The position numbers and the translations under genes are program-made. Positions 8,654-13,360 of a stretch of 13,360 bases of DNA are shown here, one piece after another (position 1 is the stretch's first letter; every line of letters begins with the position of its first letter). The notes under the pieces were generated by a model. The model searched no databases and was not told the DNA's origin. It saw nothing but the letters and a program-made list of their open reading frames with translations. Source of the stretch: Acanthamoeba lenticulata (taxonomy: Eukaryota > Discosea > Longamoebia > Acanthamoebidae); assembly GCA_002179805.1 (NCBI GenBank), contig NAVB01001696.1:1-13360 (forward strand), given 5' to 3'.

Positions 8654-8659
8654 TTTATT
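8654..8659 (-). promoter_or_regulatory. AATAAA signal overlapping the stop codon of the minus-strand gene
   Basis: On the minus strand the sequence GAATAAAGC contains both the TAA stop (8655-8657) and a canonical AATAAA hexamer. Cleavage 10-30 nt downstream would fall between or inside the end of the convergent PYROXD2-like gene. Confidence 0.5.
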
Positions 8660-9374
8660 CCCTCCTGATCTCAATGAAATAAGCGGTGGGCAGGTCCTTA
8701 TCGGAGTCCTCCTTGAAGAAGAGGACCGCGACGTTCTTGTCCTCATACTCGATGTTGACCTGTGGCGATGGGTGTAAGAAGGGCCACACTGGGATCAGTG
8801 GAGACACGGACCTTGTCCAGATAGGCGCCCAAGTCCGCCAGAACTTTCTTCTCGAGCTCGCGGAACTTGTGCTCCTTGTGCAGGTGAAACGGCACAGCAA
8901 AAATGGTGTAGGCGAGCAGATTGCCCTTATACAGCTGTTTGTGCTCAGTCACCACTTCGCCCCACATGTCGTTTATCTTCTCCACGATCGTTTTCCACGC
9001 AGCCTCTACACGAGCCAAGAATGAGTCAAACGAGACTCGTCGGACCCAAGGGGCAGAGGCGTGCCAGATATGCGGTCCTGGAGGAGAGCAGGGTAGGCAG
9101 TGGGATAAAGACCAAATAGCTCCCCCTTCTCCGCCATTATCTGGAGAGTCGTCACACCCGTGCTGGGGTCTGGGGCTTCAGTGCCCCGCAACCTGTGCTC
9201 ACCAGCAAGTCAGAAGGCGATCAATCTACTCTTGTTGTCGATTAAATCATACCTGATGTCCTTGGCGGATGGACGTGGAGACGTAAACAAGTCGTTTTGT
9301 TGGGGTCGAATCGTTAGAGATGTGGTCAGCGTCAGGTGTCGCATCTTCATGGGCATATCCTTGAATTGTTCCAT
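8655..9374 (-). CDS. Hypothetical protein, 175-190 aa, 4 exons
   Basis: I do not recognise a family. In transcript order the exons are 9374-9253, 9192-9113 (or 9192-9158), 9077-8812 and 8759-8655. Two donor choices for intron 2 keep the frame, giving 190 or 175 aa. The start is [10 protein letters not shown] at 9374. The third exon encodes a helical, Trp- and Lys-rich region ([19 protein letters not shown], then [18 protein letters not shown]). The last exon encodes beta-like segments ([22 protein letters not shown]) and ends in TAA. No signal peptide or clear membrane helix is seen; [11 protein letters not shown] is hydrophobic but short. The stop lies 39 bp from the convergent PYROXD2-like stop, and the start lies 119 bp downstream of the SRBD1-like stop. 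Gene status is supported by consistent phases and amino-acid composition only. Confidence 0.65.
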
Positions 9375-9493
9375 CGTGGCAGCAGGTTCTCGTTGCGCGC
9401 TGTTAGCTAGTTTTCACCCCTCTTGTGGCCAGTCTACGTTACAGCCCAAAAAGCAAGCGCCGTGTGCTAAAATTGGTAAGTGGCAGGTGATCT
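9375..9493. other. Short intergenic region between two minus-strand genes
   Basis: 119 bp separate the stop of the SRBD1-like gene from the start of the small hypothetical gene. It must hold the 3' end of one and the promoter of the other. I see no TATA-like box or other named element. Confidence 0.5.
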
Positions 9494-9498
9494 TTAAT
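9493..9498 (-). promoter_or_regulatory. Candidate ATTAAA poly(A) signal overlapping the SRBD1-like stop
   Basis: On the minus strand the stop TAA (9494-9496) is embedded in ATTAAA, the common variant of AATAAA. No AATAAA lies in the 119 bp downstream. Confidence 0.3.
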
Positions 9499-12400
9499 GC
9501 GAGCTGAGCGGGGAGAGGTTCTGGGTGCTGATCCGTTTTCGCGCCAAGTCCAGCTCCACCACTTTCAGCCGTAGCACGTCGCCCACTGCTCTCAACGTAG
9601 TGAGAATGAAAAGAGGCAAGGAGAGAGGGAGGGGGCAGCATACCGGCCACAACCGTGAACGGGTCTACTGGCTCCTCGTTGCGACGGGCACTGGCGTTTG
9701 CCATTGGCAGCAAGTGGGAGACGTGACAAAGGCTTGTTACATCTACACCAATGTCGCAGAAAGCCCCAAAGGGCACCACATTGACGACGGTACCCATCAA
9801 CTCGTCGCCCACTTTCAGGTCCGTAATGCTGGCCACTTCCTGCGCGCGTCAAGAACAAAGTCAGTGAGTGAGTGACAATGATGTGGTTAGTGAACTCAAG
9901 AAGGACCTAAGCAAAGGTGGGCGACGGTGCACCTTGCGGAAGAGCGGCGGAGGCAGCTCATCGCGGATGTCGAGCCCAGGCTTTTTCAGGTTGGTGAGGA
10001 TGTCCTGCAGCGTAGCCTCACCCACATCTAGTTTCTCCTGAACCGTCCGTCGCCACGCCGGATCATGCTCCACGTCCTGGAGCTTGCTCGTAATCAACTG
10101 TACCACTCGGCTTTCCGCTGTAAAGAAGTGGGCATGAGGCGAGCCTCGTTGACATCACCACCGCCACCACTCCGAGGAGCTGAAAACTCACCTTCCTTCA
10201 AGAGATCCTGCTTGGTGATGCTCAGCATCTTGAGCAGCTTGTAGGTTTTACTATAGCTTTCGGGATGGATGGAGGTGGCGTCGAGAGGCTCGCGCCCTTC
10301 TCTGCGGTTGTAGACCCTTATGATCGTCAAGCACCCAACGAATGCGCGTCATGAGTTGATTTTCGATCCCTAAGAGAGCCAATGGTGCGGGGGCTGGGGG
10401 ACGAGTTACCGAAGGAAGCCTGCCGCTTGCTCAAAGGTTTTGGGTCCGATGCCGGGCACCTCCAGGAGCTCCCTCCGGTTGGCGATGAGGCCCTCTTTCA
10501 GGTCGCGGTACTCGATGATCTTCTTGGCTCGCCCAGCGTTAAGACCGGACACGTGCTGGAGAAGCGCCACCGAGGCTGTGTTGACGTTCACGCCCACCCG
10601 GTTGACCACGTTCTCGATGCTCTCCGCGATGGCCTGGTTCAAGAGCTTCGTGCTAATGTCGAGCTGATAGAGGCCCACCCCGATATTGGCCACGGGTATC
10701 TGCGTCAACAACAACAACAACAATAACAACAATAGCGGGGTGGAATAGGCGATGTGAGTAGAGCGCACAAACAGAGACACAGCGGGGAGGAATGCATGGG
10801 CAGACCTTGATCATTTCGCTGAGTGGATCTAGAAGGCGCCTGGCAATGGAAACGGTGCCGCGCTCCGTGACATCGAGCTCCGGGAACTCTTTGGCCGCCT
10901 CGGGCGACGCTGAATAGGCGCTTGCTCCCGATTCGCTTACCACAGCAAACCTACGTGCCGGGACGATGAAAACAGCGTCAGATGCATTGTTGGACCTCCA
11001 TCGGTCAATGCTTTGGGGAGTACGCACTGGAGCGACAGATTGGAGCGCTTGATAACCTCAGAGACAAGTTGTTCTGCGTCATGGTGGCCCGTGCCATTGC
11101 CGATCGCTACCAAATCAATTTTGTGTTTGACCACAAGCTCCTCCAATCGATCTTTGGCTCGCTTAGATAAGACAAACCCCCAATCCCATCAGCCACATGT
11201 GCCACAGCATTTGGGAGTGAAGGTAGACTCACTCACCTCGCGCATGGCCTGGCTTCGGTGCGGATACACGGTGTCGGTTGCCAGCAGTTTACCCTTCTGC
11301 ATGCCGACAACAAGTTCCAACTAAGGCAGGCTTGCGCGCAAACACACTGGAGGAGAGAAGGAGACCTCATCAAGCACGGCGAGCTTGCAGCCAGAGGTGA
11401 TGCCAGGGTCGATGCCCAGAATCCGTTTGTCGCTGTAGATGATCGAGCATGAGCAATGAGCAATGAGCAATGAGCAATGAGCAATGAGCAGGTTTGTTTA
11501 AGCGCGCCCATGATTGGCATGTATGATTGGTCGAAGCATAGTACCGAATGGGAGGAGCGATAAGGACCTTCTCTACATTACGCGCAAAGATGGCGGCGGC
11601 CTGCTCCTCGGCCTGCGCGTTGATGGTCCGCAGTAGCTCCCGCTTTAGCGCAGGGAGCAAGAGGCGCTGGAAGCCATCTGTGATGCCGCTTTCCACCAAG
11701 CGGCGAACTTCCTTGTGCTGCTTGTCGTTGGACTTGTGCAGGAATTGCTTCCACATCGCATGCAGCATGGGCCCATGATCTACAACGAGAGCGACATTGA
11801 GCTTACCCTCCTTCTTCCCTCGGTTGAGTGCGAGAATCTGGTGAGCCTTCAACCTCCCGGCCGACATGGAAAAATCCTGTTGTCACCACCACAAGCTGCC
11901 TGTGAGGAGGTCTGAGGACTGGAAAAAATGCTGTGGAGGGCCACGTGCCTCATAGAGTGCATAGACGTTGGTATCACGCTCTGTACTCTTTCCCTCGGCG
12001 GTGGATGACGGTGTTCTCTGCACTCTTTTGGCCGTCGATCGAATACGCGCCATGTTGGTGAACATGGCACGCAGAGTGCCTTTGGTCTGAACGACATCAT
12101 TCAGCGAACAGCCCCAATGCATTCCATTCAGTCCATGAGTTAAAGCGAAGAAAGAACAACCAAGGACGAACAGACCTCTGGGTTGTCGGCAACCATTTCG
12201 GCAATGATGTGCTTGACCCCATCTCGCACCACCCCGCGGTCACCAAGGTCCTTGCGGCAGCTCACCAGCTGTTGTATTTGGGCTTCCAGAGCGTCGTCAG
12301 TAATGCTGAGAGAGAGGACCTGCTCCGCCAGCGGCAAGAGTCCTTTTTCGATGGCCTCCGATGCCTTTGTCCTCCTGTACGGAGACAATGCAATGAGACA

Positions 12401-13360
12401 CCCACCACAACTGGCTGAGAGGGAAGGGAAAATTTGGTACTGCTTCTGTTTAAAGGGTGCGTAGAGATCTTCCAGTCGCTGAAGCTGCTCACACTCGAGT
12501 ATAGCAGCCGAGAGCTGAAAAAGTTTTCGATGTTAGCAACTGGAAACAACAGGCTGAACAACAACAACAACAAGGTCAGAGGGAATGGTCAACCTCCGGC
12601 GTTAGCTTGCCTTGCTCGGCAATGGACTTCTTGATCGTCTCCTTGCGGCTTGCTAGGCGGCACTGATACAAGTACTCCTTTTCCACAAGACGGATCTCCT
12701 CTTCATCGAGACCACCGGTCACGTCCTGTCCATGCACGTCATTTAGGACACGCTCTTATCTCGCGAATCTCAAGAAGCCCTCTTTTACCTTACGATAGCG
12801 CGCAATGAACGGGACGGTGTTGTCCTGCTGACGCAGGCGGAGCGTGGCGTTGATCTTGTGCTGAGGAATGCCGGTGTTGCGTTCCACCGCGGCAAGTTGT
12901 TGATTGCCCAGAGCTCCTTTTCCCAGTCGCGGCTGATCGACCTCTTCTTCTTCGTCGCCAACTTCATCATGATCCCTAGAGAAGACGGCCGATTGCCCAG
13001 CTTCGTGCTCTTCATGATGATCTTTATCGTCGAGTTCGTCGTCGGCTATGGAAACAGCACCAACGAGGAAGGCCTCTGCTCTTGGCTCAGCGTGTCCATG
13101 AGCAGCTGTGGCAAGCAACGTTTCGTGCTCTGATTGCTCAGCTCGACTCCGCTTCACCCTCTTCTTGGGGTGCTTTTGCTCCGTCTCGCCTTCAGTGCAG
13201 CCAGCAGATATGCGCCGCTTGGAAGGCTTCTTCTTCGTTACCTCGCTTTGCCCCAGCTCGTCAACGGAGGCATCAGCAGTGCTCCTTTTTCTACGCTTTG
13301 TCGTTGTCGTGCTTTCCTTTGGTTCTCCTTGCTGCGCAGCCCGGGCACGAAGCCCCGAAT
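9494..13360 (-). CDS. SRBD1: SRBD1/Tex-type S1 RNA-binding protein (N-terminus beyond window), 15 exons visible
   Basis: Eukaryotic relative of bacterial Tex, a nucleic-acid-binding factor. Exons in transcript order: >13360-12789, 12725-12594, 12514-12441, 12374-12176, 12086-11949, 11876-11545, 11432-11366, 11296-11237, 11161-11028, 10950-10806, 10699-10410, 10316-10192, 10117-9933, 9839-9644, 9585-9494; 912 visible residues, all phases agree. Residues 1-145 are charged and low-complexity with NLS-like basic clusters ([16 protein letters not shown]) and an acidic patch (GDEEEEVD). The Tex N-terminal domain shows [20 protein letters not shown]. The YqgF/RuvC-like domain shows [21 protein letters not shown] and [11 protein letters not shown]. 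Helix-hairpin-helix motifs include [13 protein letters not shown] and [16 protein letters not shown] single S1 domain shows [17 protein letters not shown] and ends LDLARKRIS. The frame is open to the edge, so the start is outside. One intron appears to be GC-AG. Confidence 0.92.
10706..10733. repeat. (CAA)n/(TTG)n microsatellite in an SRBD1-like intron
   Basis: CAA/CAATAA repeats lie in the intron 10700-10805. In the transcript sense they read as TTG repeats that end a few bases before the acceptor CAG (10700-10702). Confidence 0.8.
11445..11490. repeat. 7-bp tandem repeat (GAGCAAT)n inside an SRBD1-like intron
   Basis: Five exact GAGCAAT units (11451-11485) are flanked by partial units (GAGCAT at 11445, GAGCA at 11486). 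The array lies in the intron 11433-11544, close to its 3' splice site, and the gene is transcribed on the minus strand (unit ATTGCTC). There are no spacers, so it is a minisatellite and not a CRISPR array. Confidence 0.9.
11877..11948 (-). other. Probable GC-AG intron in the SRBD1-like gene
   Basis: In the transcript the upstream exon ends TATGAG and is followed by GCACGT; the acceptor is ACAG before GATTTTTCC. This joins ...YALYE to [20 protein letters not shown], which restores the conserved Tex/SRBD1 motif before HqiLAinRG. The nearby GT donor, 4 nt downstream, gives the wrong phase with this acceptor and meets a stop or loses the motif with the other AGs tested. Confidence 0.65.
12557..12573. 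repeat. (CAA)5 microsatellite in an SRBD1-like intron
   Basis: About five CAA units lie in the intron 12515-12593 and read as TTG repeats in the transcript. Confidence 0.8.

Noticed and set aside
10382..10726. Plus-strand frame of 114 codons over the HhH exon of the SRBD1-like gene
   Set aside because: It is antisense to an exon with strong Tex/SRBD1 motifs and ends in a poly-Gln run created by the intronic CAA repeat.
11445..11490. Possible CRISPR-like array
   Set aside because: The units are only 7 bp and directly adjacent with no spacers. The locus is an intron of a eukaryotic gene.
12785..13015. Minus-strand frame reading [13 protein letters not shown] as an alternative SRBD1 N-terminus
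   Set aside because: The neighbouring frame is open to the window edge without stops and joins the Tex motif directly. The alternative would need an unexplained frameshift. It is kept only as a caution in the findings.
1..13360. Mobile elements, viral insertions, or bacterial-type operons
   Set aside because: No transposase, integrase, reverse transcriptase, terminal inverted repeat or capsid-like motif was seen. All sizeable genes are intron-rich and eukaryotic.

Overview
This window looks like gene-dense nuclear DNA of a free-living amoeba, most probably Acanthamoeba or a close relative. That assignment is inference. Its basis is GC-rich exons, many short GT-AG introns (about 50-130 nt) in every sizeable gene, very short intergenic gaps, and eukaryotic-type products (RhoGEF/PH/kelch, PYROXD2-type oxidoreductase, SRBD1/Tex-type protein). 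No bacterial operon, phage, CRISPR or transposase was seen.

Layout. Positions 1-63 hold what may be the last exon of a plus-strand gene running in from the left. Positions 64-346 hold a T-rich tract and a short minus-strand reading frame of doubtful status. At 347-418 and 503-573 lie two tandem tRNA-like genes with almost identical bodies but different anticodon arms; neither looks like an ordinary tRNA of its apparent specificity. A 17-exon gene (635-5456, +) encodes a DH-PH-kelch protein of about 1119 aa with a long Ser-rich tail. A 15-exon gene (5599-8615, +) encodes a PYROXD2-like FAD oxidoreductase of 585 aa with a mitochondrial-type N-terminus. Convergent to it is a small four-exon minus-strand gene of unknown function (8655-9374). 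A minus-strand SRBD1/Tex-type gene (9494 to beyond 13360) shows 15 exons and 912 residues, open at its N-terminal end.

I built the exon models by hand from splice signals, reading-frame phase and family conservation. In each of the three large genes every junction keeps phase and the exon sum is a multiple of three, which is a useful internal check. The genes share no obvious pathway: Rho-family signalling, mitochondrial redox housekeeping, an unknown, and a nucleic-acid-binding protein. They appear to be neighbours only because the genome is compact.

The points most worth a second look are the tRNA-like pair, a probable GC-AG intron in the SRBD1 gene, decoy 3' splice sites in the kelch introns, simple repeats or G10 runs sitting at 3' splice sites, and the overlapping 3' ends of the convergent genes. 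I did not find a convincing new multi-gene system.
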